Part shown: positions 25,191 to 40,045 of the stretch, piece by piece
How positions within the stretch are numbered: the first letter of the stretch is position 1
Layout of the letters: the number at the start of each line of letters is the position of its first letter
Source: Certhia americana
Taxonomy: Eukaryota; Chordata; Aves; Passeriformes; Certhiidae
Direction of reading: 5' to 3'
Assembly (NCBI GenBank): GCA_018697195.1
Contig: CM031858.1
Span: 112,796,409 to 112,860,408, forward strand
DNA length: 64,000 nt
Position numbers and translations under genes: made by a program
Notes under the pieces: model-generated
The model's database searches: none
Told to the model about the DNA's origin: nothing
The model's input: only the letters and a program-made list of their open reading frames with translations

Positions 25191-28100
25191 GAGTTGTCCA
25201 TAGAGCAACTGTACATTAATTTGAACTATACAGTTGTCTGATCAGCAGTAGCAGGTATAAAAATATAAGCAAGCTAAATTATAATTTGAAGGTACAAATG
25301 GAATGCTTTAGAAGAAAAGAAAGCCTTCACGATTAAACAGGTACAGAATATTTAGTAGGTATGTAGATACAAAAGAGAACCTATAAAGGCTCTGAAAAAA
25401 TGAATGTTGTGTTAAAATGCATAAAAATCCAGAGCATTTATTCATAAAGAATTTGAATTCAAACACTACTGCCTGATGAAAGCTTCAGCAATGTCTGAAA
25501 AAACTTCAGATAAAATTTCAATCAGCAAGGCAACAGCTTGAATTCGTGCTGCAAGTTTTAGGAGATTAGAAGTATTTCTATTTTCATTCTTTTTTCCTTC
25601 CCTGTACACATATTGAAGTGGTGTCTGTACAAAGATAAGTGCATTCAACTTTATATCCACATAGTTCATATAAGTGGTCATTTTCCTATTCCTTAAATGT
25701 GCTGCAATGACATAAACAGGACTGAACAGCAAAAAAAAATATTCTTTCAAAGGTTTTGAGAAAAACTTTTTGTCTTTGTGCATTGCACCATTTTCATCAA
25801 CTTAAAAAGTGCTTTTCTGAAAAAAGCTTCAGAGGAACTTCTGAGTTTTGTGGAGGAATCAGAGCTATTGGTCTGGAACTTGTGTATCCTAACAATTTTT
25901 TCTTTTCCTTTTCTTACCTCTATGATAGGTAAAAAATGCTGGAATTTTTCACTTTGGATTTTAAAAGATTCATTTAGTGCATCTGTTTGGAGTACCTCGA
26001 TCTTTTATTCTATCACTAATAGCTTGTATATAAGAAAAACATTTAAAATAGTTATATTTTTTCAATTTTAGTTGCTCATGGCATTCCAGTACAGAACAAC
26101 CTATGCAAAAAAGCAAGCCAAAGCAAAGTAAACCGAAAAATTTATTCACACTCTACTTTCTTTTGGGGTTTTGATAAAAGAAAACACTGATTCACAATGC
26201 TAAAGCTTTTTTTTTTTTTTTTTTTTTTCAGTACACCTTCAATAAATCACAAATAAATAAATGTTCAGACTTCTTTCAGAAAACATTCATGAACACTTAC
26301 CAGGTTGTTAAAGCACATATTTATTCCTCAAAATTCATGAGCGAAAGGACATAAGAGTTTTATTAAGAGCTTGATGATTACTCATATACTTAAAATGTCT
26401 CCTATTCTCGTCTTGTTATAATAAATATATCTGAATAGCTCACATGGGGGTATAGTGCCAATTTAGTAAGATATTTACTAACAGTGGTCACATGCATAAT
26501 AGTACATTACACAGTTAAAACATAATTATCTTTTATTTTAATGTATGACTGATGTTGCTACATGTCTGGGTTCTGACCTTGAGTGAGTACTGGTGACATA
26601 TCTTAAAATGCTTTAAATGGTATATTACAATATGCCTTGCTTTCTCATTGTCTTGTAAAGAATTAAAATTAAATTATATCTAACATATCTTTTATTGATG
26701 CCAAACAATAGTGTGATGCTTTAAGTCAGCACATCGTGTTGCAGCTTCCACATACCTAATAGAGAGAAAAAAACAGAAACACAAATGAGACTCAAAATTA
26801 AATATATTAGTCAACTTAACTAACTTAATTCATCTGGAAATTATCAAGATGTTACACACAGTTGAAGTCAACACAACTTCTTAAACTACTTCTAATCTAT
26901 TTCATTTGTAAAGGGCATAATTTAGCACTTTTGGGATAATGTTTAAGACATCATGTCCTTATTTTAAATAAAGGCTAAAGAGTTAGAAAAGACAAGTTTT
27001 CTCAACACAGTGACAGATTTTAGGAGGTTTAACTCTATTCATAGCACCTTTATGTTATTCCATTTCCAAATTTAATTTTTCTGTGGTGGCACAAAAATCT
27101 CTAACCCGACAGCTACCAGAAAAGGCTTTGCATTATTTGTTTGACTTTCTTGCTCAACAGAGATAAAAATACATGTGTTCAACACTTCAGCTTAACCAAC
27201 TAAGTCTTGCAGATTTTATGTTACTCTGTTCTGACATATCCTTACCTGCATGCAGATATCACTAGAAACCCAAGAAGACACAAGGTCTCTTCTGTTCAGC
27301 ACATTCACCTGAAATCAGACCACATAAATCTGGAGTCTTCTCTTGAGCCATCTGCTCTTTCAAGAGTGTTTTGCTCATCAGACACTTATCCAGGGGGACA
27401 CTCCTGACTTGAGATTCTTTCTCTTACGAAGTTTAATGAATGCCCATTGAGGAGAAATAATTATAAGCAAAAAATCCACACATTCAGAATTAACCCCTGT
27501 ACAGGTTTCAAAATGTGCTAAAATTTTTAGCAAGCAGCACAAAGACAGGTATATTTTCTCTCTGCCATTTCCTCATTAGCTATGGGAATTTAAGACACAA
27601 GCTCAGAACTCTGATTTAGAAACCTTGTGCCTGCATTTGAAATGGCAAGTTTTACTAACTTGTACCTTTCAGTCCTTTGTCACTGCCTTTTTAGGATGTT
27701 TTTTTTAGGAATGCTCATTTCCAAACAACATTCTGCAGGCTGATTCTTGCATCTATGAACAACAGTTTAATGAATAACTATTTGCTCTGATTATGTAATT
27801 TAAGACTAATTTAAAAGCCTCTCTCTGAGATTTAATGGCTTTCAAAAGCCATTTTCTGATGAATATGCATTGAACTTCTTTTTGTTTTTAGCAAAATGGA
27901 TACACAAAGACACTTCACAAATCAGCAGCATTTGTAAATTAATTCCATAAAGCATTAAACAAAGAAAAGAAACAGTTCTGTAATCTTCCTGGATTTGTGC
28001 AGCAATTTAACAATTTCCTGCAGTGGTCAAAATTAAATATAAATTACTTCTATGATATTTTAAGAGGTTTTATTTTCTCATTTCTGAATATCTCCTTACC

Positions 28101-31100
28101 CCTTTACCTGCAAATAAAGTGAACACTTAGACACCTGGCAGTAGCTTTTATATAGCTACCCAGACTTTTAGGAATCCTACTCAAGTGCTTTGGGTAGTAA
28201 TTAATTTCTCTATGCTTCCATATGCTTAATGAGTAAATATTTTGTTCAATTAAGTCTACACGAGAAATGTACCAATGCATCATAGACATTTCAGAAAAAA
28301 AATTGGGAAGTTTGCTTAGTTTCAAAATTCAGAAGTATAATTTGGATATTTTTGAGTAGGTACTATGGTGTAGTATTCAATCAAATGTGAGAAATTTTCA
28401 GAACAGATACTTCAGGCAAAAGTAATATAAAATTATTTTAATAGTAAGAAATAATTAAAATATATTAAAATTGTAATTTTTTTTTTAGTCCATGCAGTAC
28501 CCTTTTTATTATACTTTGAGTTAGAGTTATATATTTCTGTACAACCCTTCAAATGGTATTCAACTTGTGATGTTTTTCAACATACGGAACTCCAATTATT
28601 CAGAGAAGAGCACCCAAACAAGGAGATACTAACAAAAAAGTAGTAGTTGAATGTAATATTGAATTATATTAACATACTATAATGATAATCATTCTAATGC
28701 AATAAAATTAACACTCTTTTCTAATATTTTTTCATGCAAACATTGTGGTATTATAATGCTATCTGGGCTTATTTATTATAATTAAATTCTAGAGGAGGTA
28801 TTCTTGAGTCCTAAGAAGAAAGACAACTTTTCTCTAATGAACTGCAGTATTTTTTGCAGGTTTCCTTAGCAAGCATGTCATACTTTTTGAGAATTAGGGC
28901 AGCTAGGTACTACTACCTGTGAGAAAGGGAGAATCTCCCTCACTTGTCACAGCCAGAGTATCCAGATGAATCAGCTGCAGCTGTGATGCTGATGCTTACC
29001 TTTTGCTCTTAGTTTCAAGTCAGTGGCTGCAGGGATGGGACTCTGCTGAAAAGCACAGGATCTTGCCCAAGACAATCCAATTCAATTGGATTTAGAATCA
29101 GGCAGCCTGAAAAATTAAACTCAGAAAATGGTGAAGTGGGAGTCTCTTAAAACAGACATTGGAAACTGAATGGGAGGTAAGGGGGATGGTCAGGAACAAG
29201 CTCTGAGATGGCAGTGGGAGATCCTCTTCAATATCTTTGTCAGACTTCAAGGGCACAGCGTTGCTCAGTGATGCTATGCAAGTCTATTATTCAGTTCTAA
29301 GGATTTGTATATCTGCAGATTCAAAGAAAAGCTCTCAAGTGAATGCATGAATTAAAGGATAGAAGAATAAAGCACAAATTATTACTTACTCTCCCCCACC
29401 ATGTCCTGTACAGTTCAAACATGATCCAATAAATACATTGTTTCGTCTTGGACAGCCTGATATTGACACTCACTGATTCTGTAAAATATCCTTCCTCTCT
29501 TCTATTCAGTCCTTTTTGGCATTTCTCTATGGGCAAGCTCTTCAAATGAAAGTCCACTTTTTTTAGTTTTAAATGCAATGCTTTATATACTACAAATATA
29601 TATATATATACATACATAGATATACAGCATGTATGTGTGCTCAACAGGATGAACTACTGCTGAAATTTCTCAAGACCATTTTTTATAAATGATCCCAGAT
29701 TATCAAATAAGCAGTGATACTTGCTCGCCTTAAAATAAGAAATGAAAATACTAGCAAGTGTTAATAAGAAACAAAAGTGTATTGTCACAAGAAATCAAAA
29801 ATCAAGGAAGAAACCATTACTAAGTGAAAGATCTTTCCTTCTCTGAGCTGATTTAGTATTTTTATTCTGAAATTGCAGTAGTTGGAGTGGTGAATCTTTG
29901 TATATCCCATGCTCTTGGTGAAATATTTTTGCTTTAAAGGCCTAGGATTAAGATCAGCTTCATATTTCACTCTAAATCCTATTTAAATAGGAAAACACCC
30001 TCTTCATCAGAATGAAAGTTGCTTCCCTTTGGTGGAGTTCTTTGCAGAAACCACCTCCTGCATCTTAGGGATTCTTAAATGACCATGGGTTGTATCAGTG
30101 GAATCTGGATCTATTCTTTCTCTCTTTGGTGACTAGTTGACATCATTTAATGAACAATGTATGTTTGGAATGAATGCTGCCCAATCTCTCTCATACACAT
30201 ACTGCTAAGATACATGCTAGGGGGTCTTTACACTGCATAGTGCTCTAGCTAACTAAGAAAAGAAGTTAGAGAAAAAATTTATTAATTTTTCTGATCACAG
30301 TTTACGTATTTGAAGGTGGCAGCTCCCCAAGTCATGGACAAATATTGACAAAATGTGCACTGTGTGCTGGTGCAGGATTTTGCATCTTTGCAGACCTGTA
30401 TTTTTAAAAGTGATAAGCCCATACTGATGCCAAGCTTATCAGAGACTAATCAAGTTCTTTGCCTCTATTGGAATCTTTCAATGTTGTCAATGCAGTTTCA
30501 CTGATGCAGTGCTTAGAAAGGTAAGCAAAACTCCAGGTAACTGTAAATATTTTAATATAGTAAGTATTATAAGTAAATATTTTAAAACAAGATAGAGGAG
30601 TCTCACACGTGTCAAAACGCTTTTTCTTGAAGTGGGGAATATTTCTTTCATGGCAAATAATTTTTTTTAATAATTCCTCTCCTAATAAACTCAATTTATG
30701 TTGCTGATTTCATTTTCTGAATGGGTCCGGGAATTCGCTTTTATTTGTTCCATTATATTGACAATAATGCTTGAATATACCTTATCTTCCCAAAGCAGAG
30801 TGTCTTTATATGCGTGTGCTCATAATTGATATTTTCATAATTAATATTTCAGGGCAAATGTCTGTTTTACAATCAAGTCACTTATTCCTACAGAGTATTC
30901 ATTTGTATGTACTACTACATACTACTTTAAAGGGGTAATACCATATTAGGTTCCCTATTGCAAGGTGTGATAATCCAAATTCAGATCCTTCAATATGCAC
31001 AAAATATGAACTTGGGAAAAAATATTTCAAATGTTGAAGGCATTATACAGAAGAGACTAAAGTTCACTTATGGATGCAATTCTTGGATCAGTATAACAAT

Positions 31101-33770
31101 AAAAGATATGTGGCTTAAAACAAAATAATATGTTTGAAACAGAAACATATTTTTCCATTTCAGAGCTTTCTGACAACTGAATCTATTTCTGACTTTGGTC
31201 ACAGCTAAAATCCTTCTAAAATTAATTTCATGAAGAGGTAAGAGGTTGTTCTGAAATTTGTCTCTGATTTTATAATATTTGGTTAAATCAAATTTTGTGA
31301 AATCATTCTTGACCATGCCATTTTAAACAACTGGAAATAAGATGAGCCTAGTTGCACCTCTGATATCTTCATGTAAGAAAAACAGCATGCTAATGACTGG
31401 TTCTGTTTCAGTACTTATGCATTTGATTTCATCGCCCCTCAATGAATATGAAAAGAAGTAAAAATGAGATAAAGATCATTCCAATTATAATATTATGACT
31501 AGAGGGAGAAATTATCTATTATTAGTTTTTACAAGTCAGAGGAGAAATTCTATTTCTTCTTTGTACCCAACTATAACAGTATTTTCGAGAAGGATTGCTT
31601 TGCTCCTTCAGACACTCATACATTAATAATATCAGCAGCAGTGACACAAATTTTTTTAGTTATCAAATTATGCAAATAGGATCTTACTGTGCATTTGGGG
31701 GTTTTGTTGCTTGATGTTTCTTTTGAGTGGGGTGGTTAATGTTTTTGTGGGTTTCTTTCTTCCTTTCATAGTTATATATCTATATTTAATCTATATCTAT
31801 ATCATTTATATCTCTAATTATTGCTGTTTGAGTGTTGCAGATCAACAGGCCTCTCTACAAAGGATGTACCAAAACAAAGCTGGGATCAGCTGCCACTATT
31901 AAATTTTTTGTTTGCCAGTTTATGAAGCTTCTCTTACTAGCTACTTCTTATTATTTTGTGTACAGGTAACCAGATGTAGTCAGTAAAAAAATTAAAAGCA
32001 AACAGAGAATTTTCTGAAGCAGCCATGGGAAAGGAGGGCAAATCAAGAATTCAGCTTTTCTAAGCCAGAAATAAAAAATTGTTCAGTTGCATTGCATTCC
32101 TTTGCATACTCTATGGACTACAACATGTACAGATAAATACATGGGAACTTCATGAGTACATGAAGTAGATCATAAATCTGAGCCTACAGCATTGTATTCC
32201 TTGTATTTCACCACTAGGTCAGATGTAAAATTCACATATCTGGGTTATGACTTTGTTACATCTATTTCCACTAGTAGTCTGCAGGTGTTGCTGGAATGGT
32301 AAGAAATTCTATTACTGTTGAATGAAGCATTTTGTAAATATCTCTTTGTAAATCTTTCTGTGAACAAGATTAAAAAGTAATATTTTTCATGTTTTTAAGG
32401 AAAGCTTTGATTCATGTAAAAGAGAATACAAGTTTTCAGACAATCAGTAGAAATTACTGTGACTTACTTTCTGCTGAATCTTTAAATATCCTTTAATAGT
32501 CACTTGTACTGCATGACTTCAGTTTAAAACTCTTGAGTTTTTGCCTTGAGTGAGCTACATTTCAAACTTTTCTTTGCTTACTCTTGTCTTTATGAGAAAT
32601 AGGTCAAGTGTAGAAATTCACTAATATAGGAACTGAATCTGCTTTCTTCATTTTCATATTCCATCTGGATTCACTTACCCAGAATATATTACCAAGTTTT
32701 ACTCATATAAGTGATCCCAGTAAGAAATAATATCAAAGGAAATAAATGTAATCTCAACTTCTTGTCTTCCTTAATGATGGTCTTTGTGATGTCCTCAATA
32801 TTATCATCTTCTAGTTCTTTTCTCATTTTTATGACACCACTTCTATTTTGGAAAATTTTCCTTCAAATCATTATCTTACCTCAACAACCTTTGGATATTT
32901 TATATTTGTAATTAAGACTTCTAAAGAGTCTATATATAATTCAGTCAAGTGACATTGATATTGAACAGCAATGCAGAATTATCCAAGCTACAGCTAAAGT
33001 GATTTGCTAAATGCTTATAGCAGAGGGTAGCACTGGGGAATGTGCCAGAACACATTGGGAAAGAATATAGCTTATGGGATTCTCTGTCCAGGCCAATAAA
33101 CTCTGCACAACAGAGTTTCATTACATTTTCCTGAATTTTCACTTCTGAATATAGCCATCATGGAGCCAATTGCTCTGCTGGTACAGATATGAACTAAATT
33201 ACCTCATAATAAATCAAATGGCAGATTAGTTTGGAAGAACTCCAATTTTTTTTTTTTTTTTTTGTTTTTTTTTAATATAATTTGCAGAGAGACTACACTT
33301 CTTGAAAAAGCTAACCATCATAAAACATATGGTCAGATTCTATTATGAAGGTCCAGAGTCCAATTATATTATGCTCACTATGCTTCACTCTTCTAAGCAT
33401 CTGATTGATTTCAGTATGAACAAAAGGATATAAAAGTGGCCTACTTTTTCGCAAGTTTAAAGATAGTACCAATCAATAATCCTCATTACATTTTTAATGC
33501 AACAGGTATACTTTTTGAACTCCAGGTATATAGTCGTACAATAATTATTTCTAACATGAATGCCAACTACAGCCAGCAAAAAAATTACTTCAGAAACAAT
33601 CTCCAACCTTAACTGCCAAAATTTTTATGATAAACCAAAAGTTACAGTGTTGACAGTAAAGTTGAAGTAGACTAGCAATTATTTTAAATGGTAGTAGAGT
33701 AAGTTTTGCTGGCTTTAAAGTAACATTTTAAATTTTAACTTTTTAAGTAACTTTATGAAAGTAAGCAAGG
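25191..33770. other. AT-rich non-coding DNA
   Basis: Long AT-rich stretch with no gene recognised. Simple patches: a 24-base T run at 26206-26229, (TA)n at about 29595-29612, a TATC-rich patch at 31768-31815, and a T run at 33245-33263. A hairpin (atggctt/aagccat, 27835-27852) sits in a TAAT-rich stretch at 27760-28030 that could be a conserved non-coding element. A slightly GC-richer part at 28900-29280 is unidentified. Confidence 0.5.
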
Positions 33771-33930
33771 TGTGGCTTCAAAAGAGTGACCTACACAGGA
33801 AAAGTAACAGAAATAATTCCCCACATTTGAATTGTACTCTGCTTTTAAGTGAGCATAAATTAATGGTAGCAAAGGTACCTTAGTAGGCAAAGAGAGGTGA
33901 AATGACAATGGTTTTTCCCTATTGAGAAAC
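33771..33930 (+). repeat. Unnamed dispersed element, copy A
   Basis: This ~160 base segment matches 47960-48113 at roughly 85 percent by eye, in the same orientation, 14 kb away. Exact shared words include tgtggcttcaaaagagtgac, attaatggtagcaaagg followed by taccttag, and aggtgaaatgacaa. Similarity stops sharply at both sides. I do not recognise the family; it has no CR1 tail and no LTR ends that I can see. It may be a fragment of an uncatalogued or ancient transposon, or a small dispersed duplication. Confidence 0.75.
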
Positions 33931-35667
33931 TTGCTGGCAAGTCTCTTGTTTTCATTCTCCTAGCTGCAGATACTGTGAGGTTTATAAGGTAATGTGTTCA
34001 TGCCCAGTTATGTAGGTATAGATTAGTTTCTGCCTAGACTGTTTTAATACAGTAGCTTATGTCACAGACAAGGTTTTACTCAAGAAGACTTCTCAATTGA
34101 TACAACTTAGCTGAATTTACAGGAAAAGCTATTATATTAAAAGCATTTTGCTCCTATCACATATAATTTCACAACAGCATGTATTTTCTGGAAAAAACCC
34201 ATTAAAATAGAGAACCAATAATAGTGAAGATATTTTTGATGCAAGTGTTGGTGAAGGCAGTGATTAAAAAATAATAATTTCCCATTTTTCTGGCAATATA
34301 GTATTAAAATAAACACATTTTATTTTGGACCTGAAAGAATTAGAGAATAACAGCTGAATGTCAACAGGATACACATGCTTGAGAAAGAATACTGAGATAG
34401 AAAGGCAGCAGATGGATGCCACTGAAAACACTTCATACTGAAAGTCCTGTAATTTTTTTTTATTCAAATAATCAACAAATATACCTGAATTTCTAACTAA
34501 TTAAAAAGTTGTAGCATTTCTATAGCTCACCTTCTTATCCAAAGTAAAGGAAATTAATTTTAAGAGTTAGAAGTTTGGTCAGGAGGAAACATATGATGTA
34601 ATATTTGACTTCTCAATGAAATAGTGACGGAAAGGGGCTAGTAGAATAAATACCTAAAATTTTCAAGTTAACTTTACCTAAATTTAGTTCTTTCAGATTT
34701 GGACAGCAAATCTAGGAAGGACTATTATTTGTCTTTGAAGTGTCTCTAAATGAGCATAACACAGTGATTTTTTCATGATTTCATATAAGTGGCTTATATG
34801 TGAACTTTGTGACCAGTGCCCTTAAATGACCAGATTATGCACCAGATGCTTTTTCTGTACAGAAACCTAGGCGTCTTATGTGTGGCAAGCATCACAGCAT
34901 ATATTTGGATAAATTCCTCAAGATGGAGCTGGGATGAGGCCAAGGCATTCCTGAACCTCTGAACTCAGAAACACTCACTGATCACCCATGGCCACTGAGA
35001 GCAGGCAATACAGTGCTCAACTCACCTGTCAAAATATAATGTTCATTACAAATATCACAAAGTGAGCTTTAATGTCTGTATGAATGACACAGATTGACTC
35101 ACCATACTGCAAAGGATATTTGGGCACTTAATAAGAATGAAAAAGAACCCATACATAAGATTTTAGTAGATACAAGCTATTCAGAGGACTCAGTGGTAGT
35201 AACTGGACAATGAAATCCAACAAAAATTGCTGAAAATTAATCTTACTTATACAGTTTATTTGATCTCATGTGATTTCTCTTGCTTTGAATATTAGTCATA
35301 TCAAAAAATACAGTATCTAGTTTGGTAACCTCTTGAAATATGAGTAGTCCTTACTGCTGGTTGTCTATTCTGGTTTCAAAAAATTAGTTGTATTTTCTGA
35401 AAGTGAACAATATCACAATTAATTTGTTATTTCCTTTTGAAACATTGCAAATATTTTTAATATTTCCAGTTATAACAAAATTTTTCTCAAAATAGATACC
35501 GAATATCTTATTTACCAGAACGCACTTTTGGAGACAAACAGCTAAAAAATTCCTGTATTTTCAACAACACTCAAAAAAAGCTCTTAAGTTCATTTTAACA
35601 GAAAATATTTTTCTTCTCAGCAGAAGATTTTCTCAACAAAATTATTTTTAAAAATATTTTTTCCTTA
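33931..35667. other. AT-rich non-coding DNA
   Basis: Unique-looking AT-rich sequence without gene, transposon end or RNA gene that I can recognise. Confidence 0.55.
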
Positions 35668-36060
35668 TTATTTCTTAAATTCATTACTATTCCCAGCAAC
35701 CATTTTATGTTTCATCTCTGAAGTGCTTAGTCTGGGGAGGTTATTGCTTCCCCATTCTGCCATCACTTGTCTTAGGAACAGTTTAGTCCGTGTACATGTT
35801 AAGGGTGGAGAGATACCAGAGACAGCTGTCTCTTGATGATCAGATTGTCCAATTGACAGATGACTGAAATCACAACCTGTTCTCAGGTTGTGAAAACAAC
35901 CAGACCTTGTCACTGTAGAACCAAGCCCGGGCTTTTTATCCCTGTTTCTCTGTAGAACCACTAGTTTGGTGATGAACCCAGGCTGACACCACTCTGCGAT
36001 TTGCACTTCTTGCATTTCTCTTTCAGGGACTGAAGCTTTGCATAGATGCAGCTTGCACAC
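35668..36060 (-). other. Open GC-richer block, unidentified, perhaps repeat-derived
   Basis: On the minus strand a 130-codon frame starts with MCKLHLCKASVPEREMQEVQ and stays open over the block, which is GC-richer than its surroundings. The translation has two early cysteines spaced CxxxxC and no domain that I recognise. A perfect 10-base inverted repeat (35870-35879 and 35884-35893, loop ttct) lies inside. No splice sites, promoter or neighbouring exons support a gene. An old transposon fragment or a chance frame in even-composition DNA is more likely than a protein. Confidence 0.25.
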
Positions 36061-39000
36061 TTCTTCATACTGGAGCTGAGAACTGTGCTCTTAGGGCTCA
36101 TTTTCAATCTTTTCCAGATATATTCGTTAGATATTTGACTGTTTTTCTATTTACATATTTTAAAACATCAAAAACCCTTTGGCTCTTTCTTAGTATTTCT
36201 TTTGAAGACCTTTTTTTGGGAGTTATTTATTGATTGCAGCACATTCTTAACAAGGCTGAGTAAAATTCACAGTAGTGTTTAGCATATGTCATCAATCACT
36301 CCTTGTTTACAGAGTTTGCAGACACAAAATCTATAGTTTCTGAAATATAGTTAAGGAAAGTACAACATAATGACAAAACAGTGATTTGCTGAGTTTTTAG
36401 TTTGATTTAATTTTAAGTTTCTATTCAAGCTGTTTGAGGAAAGTCTGATCAACAGTGAAAAAATAATAGCTCTTTAAGAAGCTTTCAGATAGCAGCAGAG
36501 CACAAATTTCATAGAAATGAAACATTACACATGAGAGAAGATTATTAAATGTGAATCACTTCAGAATTTGTCTTGGCTAAATTTCTTCTCCAGGCTACAG
36601 TTATCTCATTTCTGTGGGTAGAATGCTAATACTGAGAAATAAAAAGAAATAAATTGCAAACAACTATTTGTAAAGCAACATTCCTTAAGATCTCACAGCA
36701 GAAACTCTTTTACCAACACAAATTTGACCTTGTGTCTTTAATTTAATTCATACTATTTTACCTAGTTTTTCTTTCACTACAAACCCCTCATACTAGGAAA
36801 CTATTCCTGTTAAGATCTGACAGCTTAGCTAGAATAAGCAACTTCCTCCTTCTCATGATGGCCTTATTCTCCTGTATCAAGAACTTCAGTAAACTGACGG
36901 TATTTTCTGACACCTTAGTCCCAATAGAAAGAGTAATCTGCTTTGGAGTTGTCTTTGGGAGATGGGGGATCCAGGAAGTACTGACTAGAAGATATTATAT
37001 GCTGTAAAATACTTCCATTATTATGGTTTGGCTCAATGCATTTTCCATATTCTCTTCAGAACATGTGGGGTTTTAAGACCCTGTCTTTCCTCAAAACATA
37101 ATAAATTAAAAAATGCAACTTCAACAAGAAAGAAATGTCGAAGTTCATAAAATGCTGATAATCCTTCTGTTTTTGATAGTGACATAAAATTTTAAAGTAA
37201 CCATTGTTATTCAAAATACAGCTATGTGATTGCAAGATTAAAGTCCCATTTATAAATTTATTCAGGAATACAAGGGTTTGGACAAAAATATGAGCCACTT
37301 GAGATGACAGTTTTATAGTCACACTAGGCCTGATCTTTAGTCCCATGATAAATGTAAGTAACTTCAGCAGCTTTGAAATGAAAGATGAATTATCCAGAAT
37401 CACATCACTAACACTACTGGTTAGCAATCTTCAAAAGTTGCCGACAAACAAATGGCATAATTTGTTCTAGGTTGTCCTATGGTAACTAATAAAATCAATT
37501 TGACCATTCAATTCATTTCAGTGTCACAAACAGAACAGAAAATAACATTTAAATGCTTTAAAGCAAACAGAGAAACAAAGCTAAGACTGAAAGGGATCAA
37601 AACTGTTCTTTATTGTTCTTACCAAATCTTACATGAACTTCTTTTCTGAAGGCAATTTTCATGTCAAACTTGTTTGGGTTTTGGTTGTTGTTTTCATTTT
37701 GGTTGTTGTTTTTTTTTCTTTTCTATTTGTGCACACGTAAACACCTTCAGTGTCAATTTGTTAGCCACTTGTCAACACCGTCAAAGGCACACTAAGAGAG
37801 CATGAGATATGAAAATATGCTTAACTGAAATATGACAAGGACTACAAGTTGCTTAATATCTTTGTCAGGTTTATCAAGATAAAAAACCCATGTCTTACTA
37901 GTTAGTCTATCATGTTTAAAATGCAGTCAAGAAATGCACTTCCATGCCACTAATGTACATTAAGACTTAGCTGCTGGCAAATATTTTTCTTCTTTTTAGT
38001 TTTAGGGAAATAACGCTCTAATATAACAAACACAAAACCAGCTTGAATTGTTATCTCATTGTGACAAATCATTCTAGTATTGCCAGAGATGGGTTTTTTT
38101 CCTGTATTCCCTTTGAGTGTTTCGCAGTATTTACCAGCAATTTTAAATGATTATTCAAGCCAAATATAAACAATCCAAAATTAAGAACATTCTCCAACTG
38201 GGAGTAGTATAAATATCACTACTGAACACACTTTCATCCAGCTTATGCAATCCAGAATAAAATCATAAAGAATCTTCCACTGAAATCTTTCTTACACCTA
38301 CATTTTTGCTTTCATTGAAAGTCTTGCTCAGAAAAACTGACTACAGTTCTTAGTTCAGTCTGGCCCTAATTTGTGAATGTGAAAGCTTTTCAGCCCTTGG
38401 TTGAAGTCATTGATAGTTAGGCACAGTGTGGTTTCAATAGTGTTGTTTCTTTTTAGATTATTTTTTTGTACCACCTCTTCAAGGTTCCACAGATTTCAAA
38501 CTGCTAGCTGATTGAATGTGTTCCCTTTTTTTCTTCTAATTTATTTGAGGGGTGCCATTTGTCCCAAAATCACCATGTTAAAGGAGTACATTGAAAATAA
38601 TGAATCAAGTAAGAAATAAACAAAATTTTATAATGAAAATAATTTATTGAGATTTTAATATTTATGGCAGTAGCGGTCTGTCTTGACTCTAAAATCAAGC
38701 AATATATCACAGAAAAAATAAGTAATCAATTGTTTCTAGTTCTCCTCAAAATACAGTGGTACAAAGAAGAAATATTCCCTATGGTGTGAATTAATATTTC
38801 ACTGGTCTCTTAAAGGATCATTCCACTTTAAAACCTTATTTATTCAAAGGGTAGATAAGAATTTTGAGATCTGTATACAGGACATTCATGCCATGCTTCA
38901 AAGCCCATGAAAAAAATATTCATAGCTTTTGTATTATGTCTCATTTAAAAAAAAAAAAAAAATCTGGCTTGCACCATAAAACTGAAATTGCCATTAGTCA

Positions 39001-39710
39001 TAGACGGCATTGTGATCAATAAAACCATCTTTAATGTCAAAACTAAATATCAATCAAATGATTTGAGCAGTTCCTGAAAGTTATGTCATGAGACCAGCAA
39101 TCTGATGTGAAGGAAGAAGTCAAATTTCAGAAAAAATGTGCTGTAGAAAAAGCCAGTATCTTCTCTATATGCAAAAATATGTCCGTTATTATAATTGCTG
39201 TGAAAAATATAAACTAATTCTCATCTCATTCAACATATGCTAATGTCATCACAATGGTATCCTCTCGGGCTTGGTTTTAACAGGAATGAATTCTTGCACA
39301 TTGAATCAAAATATTAACCCCATACCACTTCAGAGCTTGGACTGCAGCAGAGAAGTGTAGTGTATAACACTGACATAACCAGCAGCATTGCACTGCCTGC
39401 ACACAGGAAAAATGAGAGTTCTGGGTTAGTCTTGCATTCAAATCTGGAAACTCACACATTTAGTAAGAGAATCTGTCTATCCTGTAAGGATCTGATAAGA
39501 AAGTTGTGGCTGATTTCACAGGAATTCCATGCAAGGCTTGTAATTTTGTTCTGCTTCATATTTCCAAAGAGAGCATCTTCTTCAGTACCCTCTTCCCAAA
39601 TTTTTCAATATATTTGTCGCATTATGTGTGAATTCAGAAAAGAGCAACAGTATATTTGGTGTCATTAATCAAACCTGACCTCACATGCAATTCTTACATC
39701 TCCTTTTAAA
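36061..39710. other. AT-rich non-coding DNA
   Basis: No gene recognised. A/T-rich patches and a T/G-rich patch (about 37672-37722) are present, with an A run at 38946-38961. The 123-codon minus frame at 37056-37427 is AT-rich with a nondescript translation and is probably chance. Confidence 0.5.
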
Positions 39711-40045
39711 TGATTCTCCCCTCTACACTGTACTTGTAAGACCTGACCTGGAGTGCTGTATTCAGCTCTGGGGTCACCAGAAGAGGAAAGCCATGGACTT
39801 ACTGAAGCAAGTCCAGAGTAGGGCCAAAAGGAAGATCAGGTGACTGGAGCACATGTCCTGTGAAGAAAGGCTGAGATACTGCTGTTCAGCCTGGATAAGG
39901 CTCCAAGGAGACCTTAGTGAAGGCTTTCAATATTTAAAGGGGGTTTATAAAACAGATGGAGACATACATACTGTTCAGTAGGGCCTGTTGCAACATGCAA
40001 GGGAAAATGTTTTTTTAGGAAAAGGTAGGTTTAGACAAGAGATAA

